Source: Sediminihaliea albiluteola
Lineage (GTDB): Bacteria > Pseudomonadota > Gammaproteobacteria > Pseudomonadales > Halieaceae
Length of the DNA: 64,000 nucleotides
Direction: 5' to 3'
Assembly: GCF_014077625.1 (NCBI RefSeq)
Contig: NZ_JACFXU010000013.1
Span: 744,001 to 808,000 of the forward strand
Shown piece by piece: positions 10,023 to 19,082 of this stretch (its first letter is position 1; the number at the start of each line of letters is the position of its first letter). The position numbers were made by a program, and so were the translations under genes. The notes beneath the pieces are model-generated. The model was not told the DNA's origin. It was given only the letters and a program-made list of their open reading frames with translations, and ran no database searches.

Positions 10023-12155
10023 TTACTCATGCAGCGCGCTGCGCTGCAGCTGCTTGGCCACCAACTTGGCCATGATTCGATCGCGCCAGCTGCTGGGCTG
10101 ATCCAATTCTAAACGCACCAAGAATGGTTTCACCTCGGCGGCCGGCGCTGGCTCGCGCCAAGCAGACCACAGTAAGCTGAGCGCTGAGCGCCAATGGCCC
10201 ATGTTGGATTCTAGAACTCTCAGGGTCTCGACTAAGCGCTGCTCCTCAGGCGTTAAATCTGAGCCGAAAGGATAATCCGGCAGTAGGCCCTGCTGATAAA
10301 AAGGCGCTAAAATTTCAGCCAAGCGCTGGGGGGTATTATTGCGGTAGGCCTCGGGAATTTCATAGCCCGGCTCAACACTGCCACTGTCTAATGCCGCCTT
10401 GAGCAGTTGGTCCTGAAAGCGAGAATCGGCCACACACAATAATCGTTTAACGACTTCGGCGTTACTTTGCCCGCGCAAGTCAGCAATGCCGTACTCAGTG
10501 ACAATCACATCCCGCAGATGACGAGGAATGGTGGTGTGACCATAGTTGGGCAAAATATTCGATTTCAGTGCTTTGCCTTGGCCCCGGGTGGCGCGGATGC
10601 AAAGAATGGAGCGCGCATCGGGCATGTCGTGGGCCATAGAGACAAAATTATACTGCCCTCCTACGCCACTAATCACGGTGCCATCTTCTAGGGCATCCGA
10701 GGCCACGGAACCATCGAGGCTGACAATCATGCCGGTATTGATAAAGCGCGCCCGGCGCCGCTGGGCGCTGTAGAGCGGCACGTTCTCTAGCAGCTGGTTG
10801 GTGCGCTCCACACCGGTCATACAGATTTGCTCAGCCTCTGCCTCAGGCATGTTGCGCAAGTATTCATAGAAGGCCTTAGGCCCTAAGAAGAAACCGCCGT
10901 GTAGTAGGCAGCCATGGCGCAGGCTTTGACCCTGAGTCGCAGCCAATAAGGCCTTCCGGGTTTCTGGCTCATCCATATCGTTGCTCAGCGGCTGCCCAGC
11001 CAACAGCAATTCACCGGCTTGATTTAGACTGAGCTGCTCGCTGAAAATGCCCCAGTATTGCAGCTCGGTTAATGCGCTCTGATCCAGCTGACGCGGCAAC
11101 AGCCCCTGCTCGCGACAGTAGTTCAGCATGCGCTCATCAATGGCTTCGCTGATCAGGCCTTCATTCAAGCCCTGCTGTAGTTGTAATTGGTCGTAGACCT
11201 TGCGCGTAATCACGCCCGCTTTGATCAGCTCCAACATGCCGTTGACGAACATCTCGGTGGAGACGTAGAGCCCTAGATCAAAGTCGTCGTAGTGCTGCTC
11301 GATCGCCACTGGTGGGGTATCAATTGCTTTAAGCATACTGCGGTATGCCGCATTGTTGTGATGGCGCAGGATGCAAGCTTGGGCCACGGCGTCGCCGAGA
11401 GCTCCGATACCGATTTGCAGCGTGCCGCCATCGACCACCAAGGTGCTGGCATGCAGGGCCGCGGCATAATCCGCCTGGGGGATGGGCACGTTGGGCACAC
11501 TGAATAAACGCTGATTATATTGCGGCGAATCGAGCAGCAGATCGAAGAACTCAGGCTTTACTGCCGCGTCATGGCCCATAAAGGGCAGCTCGGGGTGCAG
11601 CTGGGCCAAAAACATCACCGGGTGCTCAGCATCCTTTAACAGCTCCGCCATGCGCAAAGTCAGGTCGGGGTTACAGGAGAGGCTCAACTCGCCCTCGCGC
11701 CCGGCAACAAGCTGGGCAATGACATTCACCCCTTGGCCGACCAAATCACGGGCGGCGTGGGTGTAATTACTGGAAATATAATTGCGCTGGGCGACTGGCA
11801 CGCCCTTTAGGGCACCGGCGCGAAAATAAAACTCGCTGACCTGAATGTTGGCTGGCAGTTTTCCTGCGCGCAGTGGCGCCATGTAAGCCAGCTCTTCGTA
11901 GTCCTCAAATATCCGCTCCAGAATGGGACCCACCAGTGGGCCGGCAACACCCTTGGGCCTGGGTGGTCGCTCCAAAGACAGCGCCGTTAAAATATGTAGG
12001 CTGATACTAGGGTCGCTGGCAGCGCGCTCGTAGAAAGCATTGATCAAGGCCACGGGCTTGCCCAAGCCAAGGGGCGCCGCCAATACTATTTGTTTGCCGA
12101 CGCGAGCAATAGTGCGCTCAACACAGTCTGCTACTGAGGCCATGATTTCTGACAC
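10023..12155 (-). CDS. acetyl-CoA hydrolase/transferase family protein
   Basis: Class I CoA-transferase fold protein that would hydrolyse or transfer CoA from a short-chain acyl-CoA. It has 710 residues. The C-terminal half holds the conserved VISGVGGQYNFVSMAHDMPDARSI, RATRGQGKALKSNILPNYGHTTIPRHLRD and VTEYGIADLRGQSNAEV segments of this family. The N-terminal half carries the LSLSCNPDLTLRMAELL and VVDGGTLQIGIGALGDAVA stretches. It is longer than the usual 500-residue enzymes, a size seen in the longer proteobacterial subgroup. The AGCS symporter gene lies 45 bases upstream on the same strand. The precise acyl donor cannot be told. Confidence 0.85.
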   Translation of the reverse strand: MSEIMASVADCVERTIARVGKQIVLAAPLGLGKPVALINAFYERAASDPSISLHILTALSLERPPRPKGVAGPLVGPILERIFEDYEELAYMAPLRAGKLPANIQVSEFYFRAGALKGVPVAQRNYISSNYTHAARDLVGQGVNVIAQLVAGREGELSLSCNPDLTLRMAELLKDAEHPVMFLAQLHPELPFMGHDAAVKPEFFDLLLDSPQYNQRLFSVPNVPIPQADYAAALHASTLVVDGGTLQIGIGALGDAVAQACILRHHNNAAYRSMLKAIDTPPVAIEQHYDDFDLGLYVSTEMFVNGMLELIKAGVITRKVYDQLQLQQGLNEGLISEAIDERMLNYCREQGLLPRQLDQSALTELQYWGIFSEQLSLNQAGELLLAGQPLSNDMDEPETRKALLAATQGQSLRHGCLLHGGFFLGPKAFYEYLRNMPEAEAEQICMTGVERTNQLLENVPLYSAQRRRARFINTGMIVSLDGSVASDALEDGTVISGVGGQYNFVSMAHDMPDARSILCIRATRGQGKALKSNILPNYGHTTIPRHLRDVIVTEYGIADLRGQSNAEVVKRLLCVADSRFQDQLLKAALDSGSVEPGYEIPEAYRNNTPQRLAEILAPFYQQGLLPDYPFGSDLTPEEQRLVETLRVLESNMGHWRSALSLLWSAWREPAPAAEVKPFLVRLELDQPSSWRDRIMAKLVAKQLQRSALHE

Positions 12156-12200
12156 TGTATTCCTCCCTGAACCCGCTGCGATAGAGATGGCCCGTGACTC

Positions 12201-13544
12201 TTAAGTCTCGGCAGCTTTATCCTGATCCTTAAAATAAGCTTTGCTGATCCTAAAGACCAGCGGCGACAAGAGCAGTAAAGCGATCAGGTTAGGGATCGCC
12301 ATAAAGGCATTGAGGGTATCGGCGATCAGCCAGACCAGCTCCAAATTCATTACCGTGCCAATGGGGATCACGACCACCCAGGCCAAACGAAAAGGCAAGA
12401 TGCCCCGGGTGCCAAATAAGAAAACCACGCAGCGCTCGCCATAAAATGACCAGCCAATCATGGTGGTAAAGGCAAAGAGGCAGAGCCCCAGGCTGACGAT
12501 GTATTCACCACCGGGAAAAGCATTGGCAAAGGCCATGGACGTCAGTGCCGCGCCATTTTCGCCGCTGGGCAAGACGTCCATGATCACAATCACCAAACCG
12601 GTCATGGTGCATACCACTAGGGTGTCAATAAAGGTGCCTAGCATGGCGATCATGCCCTGCTGCACTGGCTCATTGGTGCGCGCCGCGGCGTGGGCAATCG
12701 GCGCACTACCTAAGCCCGCCTCGTTGGAAAAGATGCCCCGGGCCACCCCAAAGCGCAGGGCCGCCCAGACCGTCGCACCGGCAAAACCACCGGCCGCAGC
12801 GCTGCCATTTAAGGCGCTATCAAAAATCACCCCAAAGGCGCGGGGAATTTCCTCGACGTGACTCAGCAGTACCACCAGAGACATCAGAATGTAGGCAATG
12901 GCCATAATGGGCACCAGCCAGCTCGCCACATTGGCGATGCGGCGAATACCGCCCAGAATCACCGAGCCCACCAGTAGCATCAGCACTAGGCCAGTAGCCA
13001 ATGGCGGCACTGAGAAGGTCTCGTTGAGCACTTGAGAGACCGAGTTAGACTGCACCGTGTTGGCGATGCCAAAGCCCGCCAAGCTACCAAAAATCGCAAA
13101 GGCAAAGCCCAGCCAGTGCCAGCGCTTGTGCAGGCCGTTGCGGATGTAATACATCGGGCCGCCACTGTAGTTGCCGCGCTCATCCTGCTCACGAAACTTA
13201 ACCGCGCAGACCGCCTCTGAATATTTGGTCGCAGTGCCTACTAGGGCGGTCACCCACATCCACAGCAGCGCGCCGGGGCCACCTAAAGCCAGCGCCGTTG
13301 CCACGCCGGCGATATTACCGGTGCCGATGGTGGCGGAGAGCGAGGTCATCAGTGCTGAGAAAGGAGAAATATCGCCAGCACCCTGCCCTTCACCACCGCG
13401 AGATAAAAGCTTAATGGCCTTGGGCAACTTGCGAATGGTGAGAAAGCCTAAGCCAATACTGAGGTAGAGGCCGGTACCCAGGAGTAGTACCAGCATCACC
13501 GGCCCCCAGGCCCAGCTATTAATGCTTCCAATCAGCTCAGTCAT
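12201..13544 (-). CDS. alanine/glycine:cation symporter (AGCS family)
   Basis: Sodium- or proton-coupled amino acid carrier of the inner membrane. The 447 residues form about ten to eleven hydrophobic helices. Family hallmarks are present: SLSATIGTGNIAGVATALALGGPGALLWMWVTALVGTATKYSEA near residues 70-115, GGPMYYIRNGL, and FSNEAGLGSAPIAHAAA around residue 275. It lies between the PLP-enzyme gene and the acetyl-CoA hydrolase gene on the same strand. Import of D-alanine, glycine or a related substrate for the neighbouring PLP enzyme is possible but only inferred from position. Confidence 0.9.
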   Translation of the reverse strand: MTELIGSINSWAWGPVMLVLLLGTGLYLSIGLGFLTIRKLPKAIKLLSRGGEGQGAGDISPFSALMTSLSATIGTGNIAGVATALALGGPGALLWMWVTALVGTATKYSEAVCAVKFREQDERGNYSGGPMYYIRNGLHKRWHWLGFAFAIFGSLAGFGIANTVQSNSVSQVLNETFSVPPLATGLVLMLLVGSVILGGIRRIANVASWLVPIMAIAYILMSLVVLLSHVEEIPRAFGVIFDSALNGSAAAGGFAGATVWAALRFGVARGIFSNEAGLGSAPIAHAAARTNEPVQQGMIAMLGTFIDTLVVCTMTGLVIVIMDVLPSGENGAALTSMAFANAFPGGEYIVSLGLCLFAFTTMIGWSFYGERCVVFLFGTRGILPFRLAWVVVIPIGTVMNLELVWLIADTLNAFMAIPNLIALLLLSPLVFRISKAYFKDQDKAAET

Positions 13545-13635
13545 TATTATGTCCTTACTGTGCTTTTAAATGCGATACCAGCTTATCTGCTGATTGTGCT
13601 GCTCTCTCAATCATGTATTTGCGCTTGCAGCCCGA

Positions 13636-14625
13636 TCAGAAGCAGTCCTGACGCTGGGCCATTAGACCGAAGATGCCGCCGGTGTGGACAAAGACAATAT
13701 CCTGACAATCTGCAAAGCGCCCTTGGGCAAGCTCCTGCAACATGCCATAGAAGGCCTTGCCGGTATAAACCGGATCCAGCACTAAGCCTTCTAAGCGCGC
13801 CAATTGCCGGATCAAGTCAAAGATCTCAGGCCCTGCCTTGCCGTAGCCCTCGCCGACATAGCCATCTAAGACCCGAGGCTTTAAGGTCACTTGCGGTACC
13901 CCGGGATAGCGCTGTGCCCAGTCGCTGGCGTCCTGGTGGATTTTGTTGTCAAAGTAAGCGGCGTCATCGCAGACGTTCACGCCCCACACGCTAGCTGGCA
14001 ATTGGTGCAGCTCTGCACCTAGAGCGAGGCCCGCCTGGGTGCCACCAGAACCGCTGGCGGTGACGATGTGCGCAGCTGTTATGCCCGCCTCGGTGAAGTC
14101 ACTGGCCAACTCTTGCGCAGCGGCGATATAACCCCACACGCCGATACCATCACTACCACCGGTAGGAATGATCAGCGCCTTGCGGCCCTGCTCGGCGTAA
14201 GAGCGCTGCCGTGCTGCTAACAAGGCATTGAGATTCGGCAGGTACTCCGCGGCCGGAATACATTCGATATGAGCGCCGGCGAGCTGGTCGAGAAAGTAGT
14301 TGCCATCACTCTCATCTGGGCGTTCGCCACGCAATAGCAAATGCGCGGACAGTCCCGCTTGCGCGGCAACTAGCGCCGTGGCGCGACAGTGGTTACTTTG
14401 AATCCCGCCGCAGGTGATCAGGGTATCGCAGCCCTCATCTTGAGCGTGGGCCAAGAGGAATTCGAGTTTGCGCACTTTGTTGCCGCTGAGCAGGCAGCCG
14501 CTTAAGTCATCGCGCTTGACCCACAGGCGCTGGCCTTGCCCCCACTTCTCGGTGGCTCGAGGCAGGAACTGTAAGGGAGTTGGCAGGCGGGCCAAGTCGA
14601 CCCGCCGAGGATATTGCAGTGCCAT
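13636..14625 (-). CDS. PLP-dependent D-cysteine desulfhydrase / ACC deaminase-like enzyme
   Basis: Fold-type II PLP enzyme of the D-cysteine desulfhydrase and 1-aminocyclopropane-1-carboxylate deaminase family, 329 residues. The PLP lysine is in LSGNKVRKLEFLL (about K51), followed by TCGGIQSNHCRATALVAAQ. The phosphate-binding loop is ASGSGGTQAGLALG (about 190-203), and LVLDPVYTGKAFYGM and HTGGIFGL lie near the C terminus. Which of the two reactions is catalysed cannot be decided here. Its ATG overlaps the stop of yajC (TAATG), so translation is probably coupled, an unusual pairing. Confidence 0.85.
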   Translation of the reverse strand: MALQYPRRVDLARLPTPLQFLPRATEKWGQGQRLWVKRDDLSGCLLSGNKVRKLEFLLAHAQDEGCDTLITCGGIQSNHCRATALVAAQAGLSAHLLLRGERPDESDGNYFLDQLAGAHIECIPAAEYLPNLNALLAARQRSYAEQGRKALIIPTGGSDGIGVWGYIAAAQELASDFTEAGITAAHIVTASGSGGTQAGLALGAELHQLPASVWGVNVCDDAAYFDNKIHQDASDWAQRYPGVPQVTLKPRVLDGYVGEGYGKAGPEIFDLIRQLARLEGLVLDPVYTGKAFYGMLQELAQGRFADCQDIVFVHTGGIFGLMAQRQDCF

Positions 14626-14963
14626 TAGCCGATGGACTTCAGAGTCCCTTTGGGCAGGACAGCATGCACGTGAGCCCGCTGGAACTTCATCTCGACCTTG
14701 TCAGACACGCTCAGCACCAGGTAGTTGTCATCCAAGGCAGTGATTTTGCCGAGAATACCGGAGGTAGTGACCACCTCATCACCCTTGGCCAGGGCCGCCA
14801 CCATCTGGCTGTGCTCTTTCTGGCGCTTACGCTGGGGGCGAATGGCAATAAAATAGAACAGTACAAATAGACCGACCAAAAACAGGATCTGGAACATTTC
14901 TCCGCCCTGAGGTGCCGCGGCGCCCTCTGCTTGGGCATGTGCACTGGCAACAAACAGACTCAT
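14625..14963 (-). CDS. yajC: YajC, accessory subunit of the Sec-SecDF translocon
   Basis: Small inner-membrane protein that associates with SecDF. The 112 residues have a periplasmic N terminus, one transmembrane helix (about 24-45, FQILFLVGLFVLFYFIAIRPQRKR), and the typical cytoplasmic LAKGDEVVTTSGILGKITALDD segment. In most gammaproteobacteria yajC lies between tgt and secD; here neither tgt nor secDF follows, and the downstream gene is a PLP enzyme whose start overlaps the yajC stop. It may be a second copy or a rearranged locus. Family assignment is secure. Confidence 0.9.
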   Translation of the reverse strand: MSLFVASAHAQAEGAAAPQGGEMFQILFLVGLFVLFYFIAIRPQRKRQKEHSQMVAALAKGDEVVTTSGILGKITALDDNYLVLSVSDKVEMKFQRAHVHAVLPKGTLKSIG

Positions 14964-15273
14964 ACTAACTTCCTTGCTGTGGATAAAAGCCCTTAGCCGG
15001 GCTCGAGATTAACTGCCCAAGCTATTGATTTACCTAGGGGCAAGGCAGTAGCTTTGACAGTGAATTAGCGCGCTAATGTACAGGGTTTGACGGTGCCTGC
15101 CAACAGACTAGAGAGCAGCTTAAAGCAGCTTAAAGCGCCCAATTTGCCCCTAAAGGCCTGTTCCCCGACGGCAGGCACTTGTATCATGGGGGGTCTCAAG
15201 CAGGGTCAGCAGGCAGCATCTCCAGCACTGAGATCTGCCCCAGCACCGGATTAGCCTAACAAAGGGAGTCGAC
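14964..15273. other. 310-base intergenic region between divergent yajC and acyl-CoA synthetase
   Basis: No gene is seen. It must contain promoters for both directions. On the plus strand TTGACA at 15054-15059 with a weak TGTACA 17 bases later (15077-15082) is the best candidate for the acyl-CoA synthetase gene. A short direct repeat (AGCAGCTTAA, twice) lies around 15114-15133. A ribosome site AAAGGGAG precedes the ATG at 15274. Confidence 0.4.
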
Positions 15274-16998
15274 ATGACCACAGAGTTTAACGATCTAATT
15301 GCCAGTATGGGGCAAGCGAGCCAACAGCTCACTGGGCCCGGTGCGCCATGGGAATTAGAGCAACGCCAAATCAACGGCGTTGACCTGCGTTGTTATAAGA
15401 AGGCACCGAGCACCTTGCGCGATGCCATCAACCGGGGCCGTGAACACGGCGATAAAATCGCCGTGGCCTACGAGGACGAGCGCTACAGCTTCGATCAGTT
15501 CTTCGAGGGCGCTGATCGCTTGGCTCAGCACTTGCTCAGCAAGCACGGTGTTAAAAAGGGTGACCGAGTTGCCATTGCCATGCGCAACTACCCCGAGTGG
15601 ATGATGAGCTTTGTCGGCATCCTATCCATTGGCGCCATCGTGGTACCCTTAAACAGCTGGGGCCGCGGTGAAGAACTCAGCTATGCCATTAGCGACTCCG
15701 GCGCCAACCTTGTGATCTGTGACCAAGAGCGACTCGACCACCTGCGCGATCGCCTCGAAGGCCTGAACTGCAAAGCCATTGTAGTGCGTAGCGATGACAC
15801 TGAAGGCGAGCAGGTCGAGCCCTGGTCACTGAGCCAGCAGCAATCCCCCTGCAATTACGATGACATCGACATCAGCCCCGGCGACTTGGCTATTGTGATG
15901 TACACCTCTGGCACCACGGGCAAGCCAAAAGGCGCCGCCTCGACCCACTTCGCCGTGAGCCAGGCCCTGTACAACATGGATTACATGGCAGCGATGTCAG
16001 CCATGTGTAACATGCCGACAGTAGAAAAAATGATGGGCAGCGGCTTCGAGCCCTGCACCCTTCTAGCGGTTCCCCTATTCCACGTATCAGGCTGCTACGC
16101 GGTATTTTTGTCCAACCTGATCGGCGGTCGCAAAACAGCCATCATGTACAAGTGGAACGCAGAACAAGCGCTGGAGATCATCGAGCGCGAGCGAATCACT
16201 ATCTTTACCGGTGTGCCGACCATGAACTTGGCCCTGCTCGACTCGCCCAAGTTTGATGAAACCGACACCAGCAGCCTGTTCTCCCTTGGCATCGGTGGTA
16301 CCGCTGGACCGCCACACCTAAAAGATGCCATCTACTCACGCCTGCCCCACGCCTACCCCGGCACCGGCTACGGCATGACCGAAACCAATGCTGTGGGTTC
16401 AAGCGCTCAGGGCGCCGCCTACCGCCTGCGCTCGGGCTCTGCAGGCACGATTTCGCCAATTGTAGATATCAAGACAGTGGATGAAAACGGTCAGGACCTG
16501 CCGCGCGGCAGCACTGGCGAGATCTACGTGAAAAGCCCGACCAATGTGCAGCAGTACTGGAACTTACCTGAAGCCACCGCAGAAACCTTTATTGACGGTT
16601 GGGTAGCCACTGGCGATGTGGGCTATGTCGACGAAGACAACTTCCTCTACGTAGTCGACCGCATCAAAGACATGGTCATCCGCGGCGGCGAAAACGTCTA
16701 TCCCATTGAGGTAGAAGGTATTTTGCTGAGCCACCCCGCGGTACTTGAAGCCACGGTATTTGGTGTGCCGCACGAGACCTTGGGTGAAGAAGTCGTGGCC
16801 AGCGTTTACTTAAACGACAGCAACACCACCGCAGAAGAGCTGCGCAAGTTCCTCAGCGAACACCTGGCGGCCTTCAAGGTACCGGCACACATCCAAATCA
16901 GCTGCGATGAGCTACCCAAAAATGCCACCGGTAAGGTTTTGAAGAAGTCAGTCAAAGAGCACTACTTGGAAAACTTAGACGCGACCGAGCAAGCCTAA
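15274..16998 (+). CDS. AMP-forming acyl-CoA synthetase (ANL superfamily)
   Basis: Activates a carboxylic acid, probably a fatty or aromatic acid, to its CoA ester through an acyl-adenylate. The 574 residues contain all ANL motifs: MYTSGTTGKPKGA (about 210-222), the FTGVPTMNLALL and GIGGTAGPP segments, GYGMTETNAVGSS (about 366), the hinge region TGDVGYVDEDNFLYVVDRIKDMVIRGGENVYP (in pieces, about 445-475) and the catalytic C-terminal lysine in NATGKVLKKSV. The substrate is not evident. It is a monocistronic plus-strand gene followed by an intrinsic terminator. Confidence 0.9.
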   Translation: MTTEFNDLIASMGQASQQLTGPGAPWELEQRQINGVDLRCYKKAPSTLRDAINRGREHGDKIAVAYEDERYSFDQFFEGADRLAQHLLSKHGVKKGDRVAIAMRNYPEWMMSFVGILSIGAIVVPLNSWGRGEELSYAISDSGANLVICDQERLDHLRDRLEGLNCKAIVVRSDDTEGEQVEPWSLSQQQSPCNYDDIDISPGDLAIVMYTSGTTGKPKGAASTHFAVSQALYNMDYMAAMSAMCNMPTVEKMMGSGFEPCTLLAVPLFHVSGCYAVFLSNLIGGRKTAIMYKWNAEQALEIIERERITIFTGVPTMNLALLDSPKFDETDTSSLFSLGIGGTAGPPHLKDAIYSRLPHAYPGTGYGMTETNAVGSSAQGAAYRLRSGSAGTISPIVDIKTVDENGQDLPRGSTGEIYVKSPTNVQQYWNLPEATAETFIDGWVATGDVGYVDEDNFLYVVDRIKDMVIRGGENVYPIEVEGILLSHPAVLEATVFGVPHETLGEEVVASVYLNDSNTTAEELRKFLSEHLAAFKVPAHIQISCDELPKNATGKVLKKSVKEHYLENLDATEQA

Positions 16999-17008
16999 AA
17001 TGACGAAG

Positions 17009-17116
17009 GCCCGCACAGCGGGCTGGGCATTAGCTATCTCTGCTTTAGAGATTGCTTAGCAGCTTGAGCGAACAGAAGGAGGCCCCGCGTCAGCCATGAT
17101 GTGGGGCCTTTTTTAT
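17009..17116 (+). terminator. rho-independent terminator after the acyl-CoA synthetase gene
   Basis: A short hairpin GCCCGC-ACA-GCGGGC (17009-17023) lies just after the stop codon. A stronger one follows: AGGCCCCGC (17080-17088) pairs with GTGGGGCCT (17101-17109, one G-T pair) and runs straight into a T-tract (17109-17114). The second is the convincing terminator. Confidence 0.75.
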
Positions 17117-17619
17117 GTGAATAAGCTAGTCGAACAGCATGGCTGTTTTGACGACGCTCAAGCCCCGCAGCCCGCCGACCTTCTGGATTAATGTAGAGGG
17201 CTATTTTATTAGCCATCGGCCAAGCTCGGCTTACATTTGATCATCATGCTCCCATAGCTGATTCAAGCGCAGCGATTCGTTCGAAATCCTGTAAAGACCG
17301 GCTTCGCCAATTGTTTTGGCGCTCAGTCGCCAAAGAAGGTTCCCGATTTTAGTGATGTGCTAGGTCAGCGAAGCAGAGTTAGGCATTGCAGTGCCAGGTC
17401 ATGCTAAAGAGGCTCTAGAATCCAGGAGTTCTGGCCAGGAAGTTATTTGCACTCGCAACCCTTGCACAATGCAAGTACTATCGCTCGCGCATAACAAGGG
17501 TCACATAAAGTCTTCAGATGCTTTTGAGGCGGCTTGCTTTGAGATGGCGCCATCTAAGCAGATAGCGGCGTATTAGAGGCCTTTAACTTCACACTATTCA
17601 ACAGGTATGAGGAGCGGAT
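17117..17619. other. non-coding stretch before the LLM oxidoreductase gene
   Basis: About 500 bases with no supported gene; a 61-codon frame at 17391-17576 lacks a ribosome site and any recognisable feature. A small perfect dyad CTTGCA-CAA-TGCAAG lies at 17461-17475. GTTAGGC at about 17375 and CATAACAAG near 17490 resemble integron core sites but do not form a complete attC. GAGGAG at about 17608 serves the gene starting at 17620. Confidence 0.4.
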
Positions 17620-18483
17620 ATGAAATTTTGGCAGGTAGTTAGCTGGTGTGAAACAGAACATCTGGTGGAAGTTGCAAAACATGCAGAACAGCTGGGCTTT
17701 GAGGGAATCATTCTAGCTGAGCACATCTATTACCCGAAACAAACCCAGTCACACTACTTTTATTCCCCAGATGGCCGCTCCCCACAAAATGCTGATATGG
17801 AGTTTCCTGATCCACTTATCAGTTTTGCCGCCATTGCATCGCAAACTACTAGGCTGAAAATGATGACTGGTATTTATGTGCTGCCTCTGCGCCATCCAAT
17901 TGAGGCGGCAAAGAACATGGCTACTTTAGCAAAATTAAGCAGCAATCGATTCATGCTTGGCTTTGGCGCGGGATGGCTGAAAGAAGAGTTTGATCAATTC
18001 GGTATTGAGTTTTCTAAACGCGGCTCAAGAATGGACGAAATGCTTGAAGTCATGACCCAGCTCTGGAGCGGTCAGCCTCTTACATTCGCTGGCGAGCACT
18101 TTAGCATGCAAGATATTCAAATCCGCCCGTACCCAAGCAAAGCTATCCCCCTTATTGGCGGCGGCCATTCAAAAGCCGCAATAAAACGAGCGGTCGAAAA
18201 ATGCGACGGGTGGTACGGTCCGGGAAATACTGTTGACGAGCTAAAAGACATTGTCCCAGCGCTAAAGCGCGCCAGAACTGAGGCCAAGCGGCCGCTAGAA
18301 GGCTATGAAATCATTGCTCCACTGAGTGAAGAATTAACTGCAGATAAATGTGAAATTCTGCAGCAACTCGGTGTGAGTGCGACAGTTTCATACCCCTTTC
18401 TATTTGGCATCGGCCCAGACTCAAGTCTCGATGAGAAGAAGGACTACATGAGCAAGTTTGCCGAGTCTTTTATCAAAAAATGA
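17620..18483 (+). CDS. LLM-class flavin/F420-dependent oxidoreductase
   Basis: Luciferase-like monooxygenase superfamily protein of 287 residues with a TIM-barrel sequence pattern. Recognisable stretches are GFEGIILAEHIYYP near residue 28, TTRLKMMTGIYVLPLRHPIEAAKNMATLAKLSSNRFMLGFGAGWLKEEF (about 85-130, in pieces) and IPLIGGGHSKAAIKRAVEKCDGWYG (about 188-212). The pattern is that of the TIGR03619 group, whose studied members use coenzyme F420, but cofactor choice cannot be read from the sequence. GAGGAG lies five bases before the ATG. No cofactor biosynthesis genes are in the window. Confidence 0.83.
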   Translation: MKFWQVVSWCETEHLVEVAKHAEQLGFEGIILAEHIYYPKQTQSHYFYSPDGRSPQNADMEFPDPLISFAAIASQTTRLKMMTGIYVLPLRHPIEAAKNMATLAKLSSNRFMLGFGAGWLKEEFDQFGIEFSKRGSRMDEMLEVMTQLWSGQPLTFAGEHFSMQDIQIRPYPSKAIPLIGGGHSKAAIKRAVEKCDGWYGPGNTVDELKDIVPALKRARTEAKRPLEGYEIIAPLSEELTADKCEILQQLGVSATVSYPFLFGIGPDSSLDEKKDYMSKFAESFIKK

Positions 18484-18601
18484 GGTCTTAGGGGCGGCAA
18501 ACACAGAGCGCATAATAGGATAGCTCGAGTCCGCCCTGCAGCTCTGCTCTTTGCTTGGCCCGCTGCCAGCGCGGGCCTTAGATTACCTTCACTGCGAGTT
18601 C

Positions 18602-19051
18602 TTAAATGCCCATAAAGTCGGGCACATTAAACTTCCAGCTTTTCTCTTCTACCCGACGGCTGATGCGCCAGCCTTCTGGGGTGCGGCGGTACTCATCGAC
18701 ATACCACAGGCCCAGCATGAAGGTTTCTGTGCCGCCCTCGGGTAAGGCGAGTTCCATGGGGTTAAAACACATGACGCGTCCGTGGCCGACATCGCCATCT
18801 ACGGTGATTTGTACGTTGGCGTTCAAGTGTTGGGAATTGGGGAATATGTCATCGGCTACGGCTTTTTTAAGGTAGGCGATAATTTCTTCTCGGTTGCCGA
18901 CATCGCCACCGTAAACGCTGTAATCAATATGCGCGTCTTCAGTAAAGACATTGCGCAAATCATCAAAGTTCTTGGTATCGATCAGGTGGGCGTAGTAGAA
19001 GCATAGATCTTGCAGCTCCCAACGGTCCGACATTTCCTGTTGGCTTAACAC
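18602..19051 (-). CDS. SnoaL/NTF2-like nuclear transport factor 2 fold protein
   Basis: Small alpha-beta cone protein of 149 residues, probably a hydroxylase, isomerase or dehydratase subunit. The pattern DRWELQDLCFYYAHLIDTKNFDDLRNVFTEDAHIDYSVYGG followed by RMCFNPMEL-like and LGLWYVDEYRRTPEGWRISRRVEEKSW strands is characteristic of SnoaL_4 proteins in steroid, terpene and aromatic catabolism clusters. The start is GTG at 19051, set by GGAG six bases upstream. It is the last gene of a three-gene minus-strand run (amidohydrolase, GST-like, this gene). Confidence 0.8.
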   Translation of the reverse strand: MLSQQEMSDRWELQDLCFYYAHLIDTKNFDDLRNVFTEDAHIDYSVYGGDVGNREEIIAYLKKAVADDIFPNSQHLNANVQITVDGDVGHGRVMCFNPMELALPEGGTETFMLGLWYVDEYRRTPEGWRISRRVEEKSWKFNVPDFMGI

Positions 19052-19082
19052 GCTGTTCTCCTTATTTTAAGTAATTCTGGAC

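Noticed and set aside
17370-17500. GTTAGGC and CATAACAAG suggesting an integron gene cassette
   Set aside because: No complete attC palindrome with paired inner and outer boxes could be built, and there is no integron integrase.
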